Positions 34,054-42,018 of a stretch of 64,000 bases of DNA are shown here, one piece after another (position 1 is the first letter of the stretch; the number at the start of each line of letters is the position of its first letter). The notes under the pieces were generated by a model. That model searched no databases. It worked only from the letters and a program-made list of their open reading frames with translations, and was not told the DNA's origin. The position numbers and the translations under genes are program-made. This DNA is from Halopenitus persicus (GTDB lineage: Archaea; Halobacteriota; Halobacteria; Halobacteriales; Haloferacaceae): positions 1,240,001 to 1,304,000 of the forward strand of contig NZ_AP017558.1 of NCBI RefSeq assembly GCF_002355635.1. Reading direction: 5' to 3'.

Positions 34054-35940
34054 TCACTCGGACGCGTTCGCGAAGGGGGTTCCGACGGGGGTGTCGGAGT
34101 CCCGAACGTCCGCGAGTTCGAGCCGGTCGAGCGTCTCCCGCGTCGGAAGCCCGTCGCGTCCCCAGCCGCGAGCGCGGTAATAGCCGTCCAGAAGCGTCTC
34201 GAACTCGTCGGGAGCGATCCGGCTGCCGGCGGCGGGACCGTCGACGATCGGCTCCGAGAGGACGTCCGGAAGCGCGTCGTCCGCCCGGTCGGCCCCCTCC
34301 CGCGCGTTGAACAGTCGGACGAGCGTCCAGACGCGTTCACCGGTTTCGTCCAGCTCCGCGACCGTGGTCGGGTACGAGAGACCGGTCGCATCCGAGAGCG
34401 CCCGGAGGAACGCGACGCCGTCCTCGCCTCGGAGCGTCTCGCCGGCGAAGTCGTCGGCGACGAGGCTCCACGACAGCGACCGCACGTTCTGTGCCGCGAT
34501 CACCGCCTCGATCCGGTCGGCGTCGCTCCACGCGCCGAACACCTCGCGCTCGATCGGGCGCGCCCGCCGGTGGCAGCCCCCACGGTCGCTCGTGGCATAC
34601 GCGAGCGCCATCCCGACCGCCGCCCGGGGGTCGTAGGCCGGCAGTTCCATCGATTTGACCGTCGGGATCCCGTCGACGTCGAACCGGTCGGCGGCCGCGT
34701 CGACCCCGAGCCGGAGCGTCTCGATCACGGTCGGGTCGAGTTCGGCAACGGGGTCGGCAGCCGGGTCCGTCTCCGAGCCCGTCTCGGCCCCACCCGTGGG
34801 GTCCGTCTCCGAGGTCGTCCCTGAAACCCCGGCGAGGCGGCGAATGACCGCCGTAGCCGTCTCGGGATCGCCGAACTCGACCGACGCGTCGATGGCGCCG
34901 CGCTCGCTCGCGCGGACGAGCCACGCCACGGCGTTGCCGGCCGAGATGACGTCGATCCCGAGCCGGTCACAGCAGCCGCCGAGGGCGGCCACCGCGTCGA
35001 AGTCGTCGACGCCGAGCCCGGCCCCAAGCGTCATCTGGGTGGCTCCGCGGGGCACGGTCTCGCCGTCGTCGGTCTCGATCCGGAACCCGCCGGGAACCGG
35101 GTCATCGGGGTTTTCGCGGCCGACCGACGCCTCGCGGGCCGCGTCGACCCCGACCGCGTCGGTCCCCTCGAAGGTCCCCTTGCGCCAGCCCTCGGTGGCG
35201 AGCGCGCCGACCTCGTCCGCGAAGTCGATCGACTCGAGCGTCTCGCCGGCCGCCTGCCAGCGCCCGGTCTCCGCGTCGGCGTATCGCTCGGCGTACTCCT
35301 CGCGAAGCCGAGCGAGCTCGTCGCTCGGGGGCTCCGCGGGGGCATTCCGGGCGATCACGGCCTTGAGGCCCTTCGCGCCCATCACCGCGCCGGCGCCGCC
35401 GCGACCGGCGTGGTGCTCGCCGGCGTCGGAGGCGATCGTCGCGTACCGGACCGCGGCCTCGCCCGCGGGACCGATGCACGCGACCGCCGCGTCGGGGTGT
35501 GCCGCCGCGGCTTCGACCGTGTCCGCTCCCCACTGCCCCGAGGGAACGATCCGGCCCTCGCCGTTCTCGAGTTCGATCCGGACCGGTTCCTCGCTCGTGC
35601 CGGTGACGAGCAGCGCGAGGCAGTCGTCGAGCGACCCGGCCAGCCGCTCCGCGAACGTCCCGCCGGCGTAGGAGTCGAGGAAGAACCCGGTCAGCGGCGA
35701 CTTCGTCACGGCGGCGTACCGCGGCTCGCCGGGCAGCGACCCGGACAGCGGGCCGACGCAGAACGCCAGCACGTTGGCCGGACCGAGAGGGTCAACGTCG
35801 GGCTCGAGTTCCGAGTAGAGATAGCGCGCGCCGAGCCCCTTGCCCCCGAGGTAGCGGCGCCGCCACCGCTCGGGGACGCGCTCGCGCTCGATGGTCCCCG
35901 CCGAGAGGTCCGCCCGCAACACGTGGGTCCGCCCCGTCAT
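34054..35940 (-). CDS. aor: Aldehyde:ferredoxin oxidoreductase family protein without [4Fe-4S] cysteines
   Basis: 628 residues from the ATG at 35940, the normal length for tungstopterin-dependent AOR enzymes. Domain 1 is well conserved: YLGGKGLGARYLYSEL, GPLSGSLPGEPRYAAVTKSP, and the pterin motif HHAGRGGAGAVMGAKGLKAV (residues 177-196). The second pterin region DRLGIDVISAGNAVAWL (325-341) is also present. However, the CxxCxxxC motif expected near residues 268-285 is replaced by a Cys-free stretch (AREASVGRENPDDPVPGG), and the fourth cluster cysteine near the C-terminal DSLGLC position reads NVRSLSWSLVADD. Electron transfer to ferredoxin as in classical AOR is therefore doubtful. Divergent from mobA. 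Confidence 0.85.
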   Translation of the reverse strand: MTGRTHVLRADLSAGTIERERVPERWRRRYLGGKGLGARYLYSELEPDVDPLGPANVLAFCVGPLSGSLPGEPRYAAVTKSPLTGFFLDSYAGGTFAERLAGSLDDCLALLVTGTSEEPVRIELENGEGRIVPSGQWGADTVEAAAAHPDAAVACIGPAGEAAVRYATIASDAGEHHAGRGGAGAVMGAKGLKAVIARNAPAEPPSDELARLREEYAERYADAETGRWQAAGETLESIDFADEVGALATEGWRKGTFEGTDAVGVDAAREASVGRENPDDPVPGGFRIETDDGETVPRGATQMTLGAGLGVDDFDAVAALGGCCDRLGIDVISAGNAVAWLVRASERGAIDASVEFGDPETATAVIRRLAGVSGTTSETDPTGGAETGSETDPAADPVAELDPTVIETLRLGVDAAADRFDVDGIPTVKSMELPAYDPRAAVGMALAYATSDRGGCHRRARPIEREVFGAWSDADRIEAVIAAQNVRSLSWSLVADDFAGETLRGEDGVAFLRALSDATGLSYPTTVAELDETGERVWTLVRLFNAREGADRADDALPDVLSEPIVDGPAAGSRIAPDEFETLLDGYYRARGWGRDGLPTRETLDRLELADVRDSDTPVGTPFANASE

Positions 35941-36103
35941 CGTGGTCTCACTTGCGCACCCCGACGTATATGCCATCCGGTCGATCGAGGGCCGGCGGCA
36001 CGAACGCGGACGGCGGCGACGTGAACACGGACGGGACCCGGTGCATCCGAGACGCCGCCGCGGCGTCGACAGCGTATTCCCGCCGGGACACGCAGCGATC
36101 GGT

Positions 36104-36796
36104 ATGGCGGATTCGAGCGACGCTGGAACCTGCACGGGCGTGATCCTCGCCGGCGGACGATCGACGCGCTTCGGCGACCGGGACAAGGCGCTCGCGCCGC
36201 TCGCGGGAACGCCGATGGTCCGACGGGTGGCGAACCGTCTCGCCGGAGCCGACGACCCGGTCGATCCGGGCGGCGAGCGCGCGAGCAGCGGCGAATCGGT
36301 CGTCGACGAGCTCGTGATCAACTGTCGGGAGGACCAGCGGGCGGGGATCGCGGATGCGATGGCGCGATACCCACTGGAGGTGACCTACGCCGAGGACGAG
36401 GAGCCGGACCGCGGCCCGATGGCCGGCATCCGCGACGGCTGCCGAGCCGCCACGGGCGAGTACGCCGCCGTGGTCGCCTGTGACATGCCGTTCGTCGATC
36501 CGAACCTGATCGCCCACCTGCTGGATCGGTGCCGCGACCACGACGCCGCGGTCCCCCGGCTCGAGGACCAATGGTTCCAGACGACGCAGGCGGTGTACCG
36601 CGCGCGGCCGATGGCCGAGGCCTGCGACCGGGCGTTGGCGGCCGGCGAGCGAAAGATCGTCGAGCCGCTGTTCGACCTCGAGTACGTCGTCGTCGACGAG
36701 CCCGAGATCAGGCGGGTTACGACCGGACGAACGTTCCGCAACGTCAACACGCGCGAGGAGCACGCCGACGCCGAAGCGTGGATCGTCGGGCGGTAG
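36104..36796 (+). CDS. mobA: Molybdenum cofactor guanylyltransferase
   Basis: 230 residues from the ATG at 36104. The nucleotidyltransferase signature LAGGRSTRFGDRDKAL is at residues 15-30, the metal-binding VVACDMPFVDP and the RGPMAGIRDGCRA block follow. It transfers GMP from GTP to molybdopterin, giving MGD. It is divergent from the tungsten/molybdenum AOR-family gene, a natural pairing. The 163-bp divergent spacer shows no obvious operator. The final codons (cgtggatcgtcggg) recur in altered form about 36 bp beyond the stop. Confidence 0.9.
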   Translation: MADSSDAGTCTGVILAGGRSTRFGDRDKALAPLAGTPMVRRVANRLAGADDPVDPGGERASSGESVVDELVINCREDQRAGIADAMARYPLEVTYAEDEEPDRGPMAGIRDGCRAATGEYAAVVACDMPFVDPNLIAHLLDRCRDHDAAVPRLEDQWFQTTQAVYRARPMAEACDRALAAGERKIVEPLFDLEYVVVDEPEIRRVTTGRTFRNVNTREEHADAEAWIVGR

Positions 36797-36847
36797 CCTG
36801 CTCACCGAAAGGGAGACGTGGATCGCCGGGGGCGGTCGGCACGTGCG

Positions 36848-36857
36848 CTTATATATC
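36848..36857 (+). promoter_or_regulatory. TATA box for the PHP phosphoesterase gene
   Basis: cttatatatc, a near-perfect archaeal TATA element, is centred 26 bp before the GTG at 36878. This spacing predicts a leaderless transcript and decides the start choice there. Confidence 0.65.
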
Positions 36858-36877
36858 TCACCCTCGTACTCGGAGGC

Positions 36878-37750
36878 GTGTCGAATCAGAACCTCACCCT
36901 CCGGATCGACCCGCACGTCCACTCCGAGGACTCCTATGACGGCCACGAGCCCGTCGAGTTGATCCTCGAGCACGCGGCGGACATCGGACTCGACGCGGTC
37001 GTGATCACCGACCACGACGTGATGGGTGAGTCGCTTCGAGCGGCCGAGCTGGCCCCGGAGTACGGGCTCGTCGGGATCCCCGGCGTCGAGGTCTCCACGG
37101 CCCACGGTCACCTGTTGGCCATCGGCGTCGACTCCATGCCACCCCATCGGGAACCCTACGCGGAGGCCGTGTCGTGGATCCACGACCACGGCGGGGTGGC
37201 GATCGTTCCGCATCCGTTCCAGCGGTCACGTCACGGCGTCCGCCGGAAGTACATCCCGATCGACGGGACGGCCGCCTCGGGCGGGAAGGAGGATGTGGGG
37301 ACGGAGTACGGCAGCGTCGACGCCATCGAGGTGTTCAACGCCTGGCTGTTCACCGGCTACCGGAACCGGAAGGCACGCCGGTTCGCGGCCGAGAACGACG
37401 TCTCCGCGGTGGCCGCCAGCGACGCACACACCCTGGAATACGTCGGCCGAGCGTTCACCGAGGTGACGATCCCGGACGCCGAGTCGATCACCGCGGTGAC
37501 CGCGGCGGACGTGTTGGACGCGCTCCGGGCGGGGTCGACCTCGGTCGCGGGGCGGCGCGCACCGGTCCCGATGGCGGCCAGACACTACACGATCGCCGCC
37601 GCACGGAAGTCCGGATACTACGCGCGAACCGGAGCGATACGGAGCGCTGCCGCGGCACGGTGGGGCGCCGTGACTGCCGCGTCGACGGCCCGCGTCGGGG
37701 CCGTCCAGGGTGCACACCGGATCGCGCGGGTTGCCTCCTGGCTGCGGTAG
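36878..37750 (+). CDS. PHP-domain metal-dependent phosphoesterase
   Basis: 290 residues starting at GTG 36878. An ATG-type start 60 bp upstream was rejected because it would place the strong TATA box inside the gene. PHP motifs: motif 1 RIDPHVHSEDSYDG (His13, His15), motif 2 VVITDHDVMG, motif 3 PGVEVSTAHGHLLAIGVD, then IVPHPFQ and the final AASDAHTLEYVG. These histidines and aspartates form the trinuclear metal site. The substrate may be a nucleotide or histidinol-phosphate-like monoester, but none is indicated. The last 60 residues are Ala/Arg-rich and atypical. Confidence 0.87.
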   Translation: MSNQNLTLRIDPHVHSEDSYDGHEPVELILEHAADIGLDAVVITDHDVMGESLRAAELAPEYGLVGIPGVEVSTAHGHLLAIGVDSMPPHREPYAEAVSWIHDHGGVAIVPHPFQRSRHGVRRKYIPIDGTAASGGKEDVGTEYGSVDAIEVFNAWLFTGYRNRKARRFAAENDVSAVAASDAHTLEYVGRAFTEVTIPDAESITAVTAADVLDALRAGSTSVAGRRAPVPMAARHYTIAAARKSGYYARTGAIRSAAAARWGAVTAASTARVGAVQGAHRIARVASWLR

Positions 37751-37849
37751 CGCGGCTGCCGAGTTCCGCGGACGAGGTGGAGAAAAACACGAGAAGCGGG
37801 AGTGAAGTGAAAGCGCCGCGATGGAGCGACGAAAAACGAACGTGAGACG

Positions 37850-38923
37850 TCAGTCCGCGGCGATCTCCGTCGGCGAGTCGGCCAGCGCGAGCACGTCGTC
37901 GAAGAAGTCGAGCGAGTCGTGCGGGCCGGGGTTCGCCTCGGGGTGGTACTGGCGCGTGAGGATGCCGAGCTCGTCGTCCTCGAGCCCCTCGGCGGTGTCG
38001 TCGTTGACGTTGATCTGGGTGACCTCGAGCGGGCCCGGGTCGGCGACCGTGTAGCCGTGGTTCTGGGTGGTCATCACGACGCGGTCGGTCCGGAGGTCCT
38101 TGACGGGCTGGTTGACGCCGCGGTGGCCGAACGTCATCTTCTCGGTGTCGCCGCCGAGGGCGCTCGCCACGATCTGCTGGCCCAGACAGATCCCCGCAAG
38201 CGGCAGCTCGCCGGCGAAGGCGTCCACGACCGCCTTGGCGGCCACGAAGTTCTCCGGATCGCCCGGCCCGTTCGAGACGAACAGCACGTCCGGGTCGACG
38301 TCGGAGACGTCGGCGGGAGTGGCGTCGTACGGGAGCACGTGGACGTCCGCGCCGCGGTCGTTCAGCGACTCGATGATCGAGCCCTTGGCGCCGCAGTCGA
38401 GCAGCGCGATCCGGACGTCCGACTCGCCGGCCGGGTCGCCCGCGTGGAACTCCGGCTCGTCGACGGAGACCCCCGCACCGATGTCGACGTGGTCGCTCAT
38501 CGGCTTGCACGCCTCCATCTCCGCGATCGCGTCCTCGGGCGTGACGTCCTCGCCAGCGACGATCCCGCAGGCCATCGCGCCCTCCTCGCGGACGGTGGTG
38601 ACGAGCTCGCGCGTGTCGAGGTGGTCGATCGCCGGAACGTCCTCCCCGGCGAGCCACTCGGCGACGTCGTCGGTGAACTCGCGGGCGATCGCCGCCCGAG
38701 GCTGGACGGTCTCGGACTCGAACCGCTCGGACCGGACGCCGTAATTGCCGATCAGGGGGTACGAGAACGTGAGCACCTGCTCGGCGTAGGAGGGATCGGT
38801 CAGCGATTCCTCGTAGCCGGTGTAGGCGGTCGTAAAGACCAGTTCACCGCGTGTACGCCCGGGTGCACGGGCACGCGCCTCGAGCACGCGACCGTCCGCC
38901 AGCGCGATGTAGGCGTCCGACAT
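37850..38923 (-). CDS. carA: Carbamoyl-phosphate synthase, small (glutaminase) subunit
   Basis: 357 residues. The N-terminal CPSase-small domain (GELVFTTAYTGYEESLTDPS, then LIGNYGV) is followed by a class I glutamine amidotransferase: nucleophile Cys246 in GICLGQQ, and His327/Glu329 in YHPEANPG. It supplies ammonia to CarB by glutamine hydrolysis. It is unlinked from carB, which lies 23 kb upstream on the opposite strand. It shares a 96-bp divergent intergenic region with an Lrp-family regulator; the palindrome there lies just upstream of a cttattacc TATA-like element (minus strand) of carA. Confidence 0.96.
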   Translation of the reverse strand: MSDAYIALADGRVLEARARAPGRTRGELVFTTAYTGYEESLTDPSYAEQVLTFSYPLIGNYGVRSERFESETVQPRAAIAREFTDDVAEWLAGEDVPAIDHLDTRELVTTVREEGAMACGIVAGEDVTPEDAIAEMEACKPMSDHVDIGAGVSVDEPEFHAGDPAGESDVRIALLDCGAKGSIIESLNDRGADVHVLPYDATPADVSDVDPDVLFVSNGPGDPENFVAAKAVVDAFAGELPLAGICLGQQIVASALGGDTEKMTFGHRGVNQPVKDLRTDRVVMTTQNHGYTVADPGPLEVTQINVNDDTAEGLEDDELGILTRQYHPEANPGPHDSLDFFDDVLALADSPTEIAAD

Positions 38924-38972
38924 TACGAGAAACGTACGGAGCTACGGTAATAAGTGCGTCGTTCGTAGATGA

Positions 38973-38989
38973 ATTACGAAATTCGTAAT
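38973..38989. promoter_or_regulatory. Perfect 8-bp inverted repeat, probable Lrp operator
   Basis: attacgaa-a-ttcgtaat lies between carA and the lrp-like gene. It is about 20-25 bp upstream of the presumed carA TATA box (activation-compatible) and ends 30 bp before the lrp ATG, covering where its own TATA would sit (autorepression-compatible). Its core matches a site upstream of carB. Confidence 0.6.
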
Positions 38990-39019
38990 CACTAACTGCC
39001 TGCCCGGCCTCGACGCGGT

Positions 39020-39433
39020 ATGGACGAGCTCGACCGGCAGATCCTCTCCGTCCTCCGACGGGACTCCAGAACGCCGTACACGGAGATCGCCGACCGGGTC
39101 GGAACGTCGGAGGGGACCGTCCGCAACCGCGTCGAGCGGATGAACGAGGAGGGCGTCATCGAACGGTTCACCGTGACGACCCGGACCGGCAACGTGAAGG
39201 CGATGATCGAGATCTCCGTCGAGGTGAACGTCGACACGAGCGCGGTCGGCGAGCGGATGGCCGACTGGGAGGAGGTGGACTTCGTCTGGCAGGTCTCCGG
39301 CGAGGACGACATCGTGCTCGTCGTCGACGCCGTCGACACCGGCGCGGTCAACGAGCTGATCACCGAGGCCCGCGAGATGGACGACGTGAAGTCGACGAAG
39401 ACGCGGCTCATCCTCGATGAACGGCTCGGCTAG
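39020..39433 (+). CDS. Lrp/AsnC-family transcriptional regulator
   Basis: 137 residues, the standard size. The N-terminal HTH reads MDELDRQILSVLRRDSRTPY, TEIADRVGTSEGTVRNRVER; the C-terminal RAM (AsnC ligand-binding) domain follows (KAMIEISVEVNVDTSAVGER, VWQVSGEDDIVLVVDA). RAM domains bind amino acids and form dimers or octamers. Divergent from carA with a palindrome between, so regulation of carbamoyl-phosphate synthesis is the simplest inference. The effector could be glutamine, arginine or another amino acid. Confidence 0.92.
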   Translation: MDELDRQILSVLRRDSRTPYTEIADRVGTSEGTVRNRVERMNEEGVIERFTVTTRTGNVKAMIEISVEVNVDTSAVGERMADWEEVDFVWQVSGEDDIVLVVDAVDTGAVNELITEAREMDDVKSTKTRLILDERLG

Positions 39434-39525
39434 GACGCCGCGAACCATCCGACCCGATCGCCCGCGACTTCCGGAGGGCCGCATCGATCGAATTCTTATT
39501 AGGATGGCTCGCCGTCTCCTTCCGT

Positions 39526-40197
39526 ATGAATGGAGACGACGCAGCCGCCGAGCGATCGGTCGACGACGGATCATCGAACGTCGACGAACGACCGAACGCG
39601 GACGGTCGACCGATACCGGACGGCGGTTCGGGAGCGGCCACGGACGCGACCGCCGAGACGCACGCGAACGCCGACCAGGACGTCATCGCCGTCGATCCCG
39701 ACGACACCGCGCAGGGACCCGTCAACCGGCTGGAGGCCCACACCGGCGACGGGATCCGGCATCGAGCGTTCACCTGTCTCGTCTTCGACGGCGACGGGCG
39801 GATCCTGTTGGCACAGCGAGCCCCGAATAAGCGGCTGTGGGACACCCACTGGGACGGCACCGTCGCCTCCCACCCGGTCGAGGGACAGTCCCAGCGGGAC
39901 GCGACCGAGCAGCGCCTCGAGGAGGAACTGGGGATCAGCCCGGACCAGTACAACGACCTCCGGGTGACCGACAAGTTCGAGTACAAACGCTACTACGAGA
40001 ACGCCGGCCTGGAGTGGGAGGTCTGTGCGGTCCTGAAGGTCACCCTCGACGACGTCAGCCTCGATCCCGACGAGGAGGAGATCGCGGGAATGCTGTGGGT
40101 GGAGTACGACCACCTCCACGAACACCCGGAGTGGTACCGCCAACTCCGGCTCTGTCCCTGGTTCGAGATCGCGATGCGCCGCGACTTCTCGGAGTAA
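39526..40197 (+). CDS. idi: Type I isopentenyl-diphosphate isomerase homologue, catalytic Cys replaced
   Basis: 223 residues with a 65-residue acidic N-terminal extension. The Nudix-like fold of type I IDI is clear: RHRAFTCLVFDGDGRILLAQ, then RAPNKRLWDTHWDG, the Nudix-box remnant RDATEQRLEEELGI, and the metal/catalytic glutamates in ENAGLEWEVCAVLKV (Glu163, Glu165). At the site of the protonating cysteine (WTNSVCGHP in E. coli, Cys67) it reads WDGTVASHP with Ala114. Activity on IPP/DMAPP is therefore not certain; a variant mechanism or another Nudix reaction is possible. It is thought to be a bacterial acquisition in haloarchaea. Convergent with gpmI. Confidence 0.82.
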   Translation: MNGDDAAAERSVDDGSSNVDERPNADGRPIPDGGSGAATDATAETHANADQDVIAVDPDDTAQGPVNRLEAHTGDGIRHRAFTCLVFDGDGRILLAQRAPNKRLWDTHWDGTVASHPVEGQSQRDATEQRLEEELGISPDQYNDLRVTDKFEYKRYYENAGLEWEVCAVLKVTLDDVSLDPDEEEIAGMLWVEYDHLHEHPEWYRQLRLCPWFEIAMRRDFSE

Positions 40198-40220
40198 GGA
40201 GGCCGCTGAGCCGAACCCGG

Positions 40221-41735
40221 TCACTCAAGCAGCGACTCGCCGGTCATCGCCGCGGGCTGGTCGAGGTCCATCAGCTCGAGGACCGTCGGCGCGACGTCAC
40301 ACAGCGATCCGTCCTCGCGAACCGCTCGACCGCCATCGTCGCCCGCCGGCGAGAGATGGACGAACGGAACCGGATTGAACGTGTGTGCCGTATGCGGTTC
40401 CTCCGGGGTCCCCATATCGTCGGCGTTGCCGTGGTCCGCGGTGACGACCGCGTGGCCGCCGGCGTCCGCGACCGCCTCGAGCAGTCGGGAGAGCTGTGCG
40501 TCGACCGCCTCGACGGCGGCCACCGCGGCCTCGAAGTCGCCGGTGTGGCCGACCATGTCCGGGTTGGCGTAGTTGAGCACGAGCAGGTCCGGGTCGTCGG
40601 CCGCGATGGTCGAGATCGCCTCGTCGGTGACGGCCGCGGCCGACATCTCCGGCCGCTCGTCGTAGGTCGCCACGTCCGGACTCTCGACGATCGTCCGGAT
40701 CTCACCGGGGAACTCGACCTCCCGGCCGCCGTTGAGAAAGTAGGTGACGTGGGCGTACTTCTCCGACTCCGCGATCCGGAGCTGGGTACAGCCCGCCTCC
40801 GAGACGACCTCGCCGAGCGTGTCCTCGGGGATCTCCGGCGGAAACGCGACCGGAAAGTCGAACGTCTCGTCGTATTCCGTCATCGTGACCAGCCGTATCT
40901 CGGGCTGGTCGAGCTCGAACTCCCACGTCGGCGAGGTGTCGGTCAACAGCCGGACGAGCTGTCTGGCGCGATCGGCCCGGAAGTTGAAGAAGACGACGGC
41001 GTCGTCGTCGGCCAGCGCCGGTTCGCCCTCGACCACGGTCGGCTCGATGAACTCGTCGGTCTCCCCGCGGTCGTGCGCGCGCTCGACCGCCTCGACGCCG
41101 GAGGCGGCAGCGTGGGGGGCCTCCCGGTTCACGATGGCGTCGTAGGCCGCCCGCGTCCGGTCCCAGTTCTCGTCCCGGTCCATCGCGTGATACCGGCCGG
41201 TCACCGTCGCGACCGCGCCGGTTCCGACGGCCGCCGCGTGCTCCGCGAGGTCGGCCAAAAAGGTCTCGGCGATCTCGGGCGCGGTGTCGCGTCCGTCGGT
41301 GAACGCGTGGGTGCTCGCGGGAACGCCGGCCTCGGCGGCCGCATCGATCAGGGCCCGCAGGTGCGCGATATCGGAGTGCACGCCGCCGTCGGAGACGAGT
41401 CCGAGGAAGTGAACGCGACCGTCGTGCTCGCGCGCGTACGAGAACGCCGACCGGATCGCGTCGTTCTCGGGGAGCTCGCCGGCCGCGATCGCGTCGGAGA
41501 TGCGCGTGTATGCCTGCTTGACGACGCGGCCTGCCCCGATGTTGAGGTGGCCAACCTCGGAGTTACCCATCTGCCCCTCCGGAAGGCCGACTCGACGGCC
41601 GTGTACGGTCAACCGCCCGAACGCGCCGCGAGCCGTGACGTCGTCGAACGTCGGGGTGTCGGCGGCGTCCACGGCGTTCAGCCGGTCGTGATCGCCGAGT
41701 CCCCAGCCGTCCAACACGACGAGCGCTGTTCGCAT
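40221..41735 (-). CDS. gpmI: 2,3-bisphosphoglycerate-independent phosphoglycerate mutase
   Basis: 504 residues from the ATG at 41735; the ORF opens nine codons earlier. Bacterial-type iPGM: phosphorylated Ser59 in QMGNSEVGHLNIG, alkaline-phosphatase-like metal motifs VLDGWGLG at the start and VVTADHGNADDM near the end, and the inserted phosphotransferase domain between them (THAFTDGRDTAP, TVTGRYHAMDRD). It interconverts 3- and 2-phosphoglycerate in glycolysis and gluconeogenesis with Mn or similar metals. Confidence 0.96.
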   Translation of the reverse strand: MRTALVVLDGWGLGDHDRLNAVDAADTPTFDDVTARGAFGRLTVHGRRVGLPEGQMGNSEVGHLNIGAGRVVKQAYTRISDAIAAGELPENDAIRSAFSYAREHDGRVHFLGLVSDGGVHSDIAHLRALIDAAAEAGVPASTHAFTDGRDTAPEIAETFLADLAEHAAAVGTGAVATVTGRYHAMDRDENWDRTRAAYDAIVNREAPHAAASGVEAVERAHDRGETDEFIEPTVVEGEPALADDDAVVFFNFRADRARQLVRLLTDTSPTWEFELDQPEIRLVTMTEYDETFDFPVAFPPEIPEDTLGEVVSEAGCTQLRIAESEKYAHVTYFLNGGREVEFPGEIRTIVESPDVATYDERPEMSAAAVTDEAISTIAADDPDLLVLNYANPDMVGHTGDFEAAVAAVEAVDAQLSRLLEAVADAGGHAVVTADHGNADDMGTPEEPHTAHTFNPVPFVHLSPAGDDGGRAVREDGSLCDVAPTVLELMDLDQPAAMTGESLLE

Positions 41736-41981
41736 ATCCGACGGGTGGGCGGCGATCGTCAACTACCCTTCGTTGTGGCGCCGAGCCGAAGCGGTCCGAT
41801 CGACCGGACCCGACGTTCGTCGTCATCTCCACCCGAAACAGCGCCCGCGTACGTCGGACGGAGGTCTGACGTTCCGATCGAGCGGCCACGTGTATCGGTC
41901 GAGTGAGCGCCGCTACCGCCGATTCGTTCACTTTCACCGCGGTCACGGAACCTTTTACCGGATGCCGACCCAAGGGGCGTA

Positions 41982-42010
41982 CGCCTCCCATTGAAAACAC
42001 GCCGGAGGCG
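41982..42010 (+). promoter_or_regulatory. Leader hairpin that covers the rpa Shine-Dalgarno sequence
   Basis: cgcctcc (41982-41988) is perfectly complementary to ggaggcg (42004-42010), leaving a 15-nt loop. The right arm contains the GGAGG Shine-Dalgarno motif 10 nt before the rpa ATG. A TATA-like ccttttacc (41951-41959) would start the mRNA close to the left arm. Translational control is an inference from the geometry. Confidence 0.45.
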
Positions 42011-42018
42011 ACACAGCC

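Noticed and set aside
34054-36321. 755-codon version of the AOR-family gene with an extended N-terminus
   Set aside because: The extra 127 residues overlap mobA antisense and are Arg/Ser/Pro-rich; the conserved AOR start lies at 35940.
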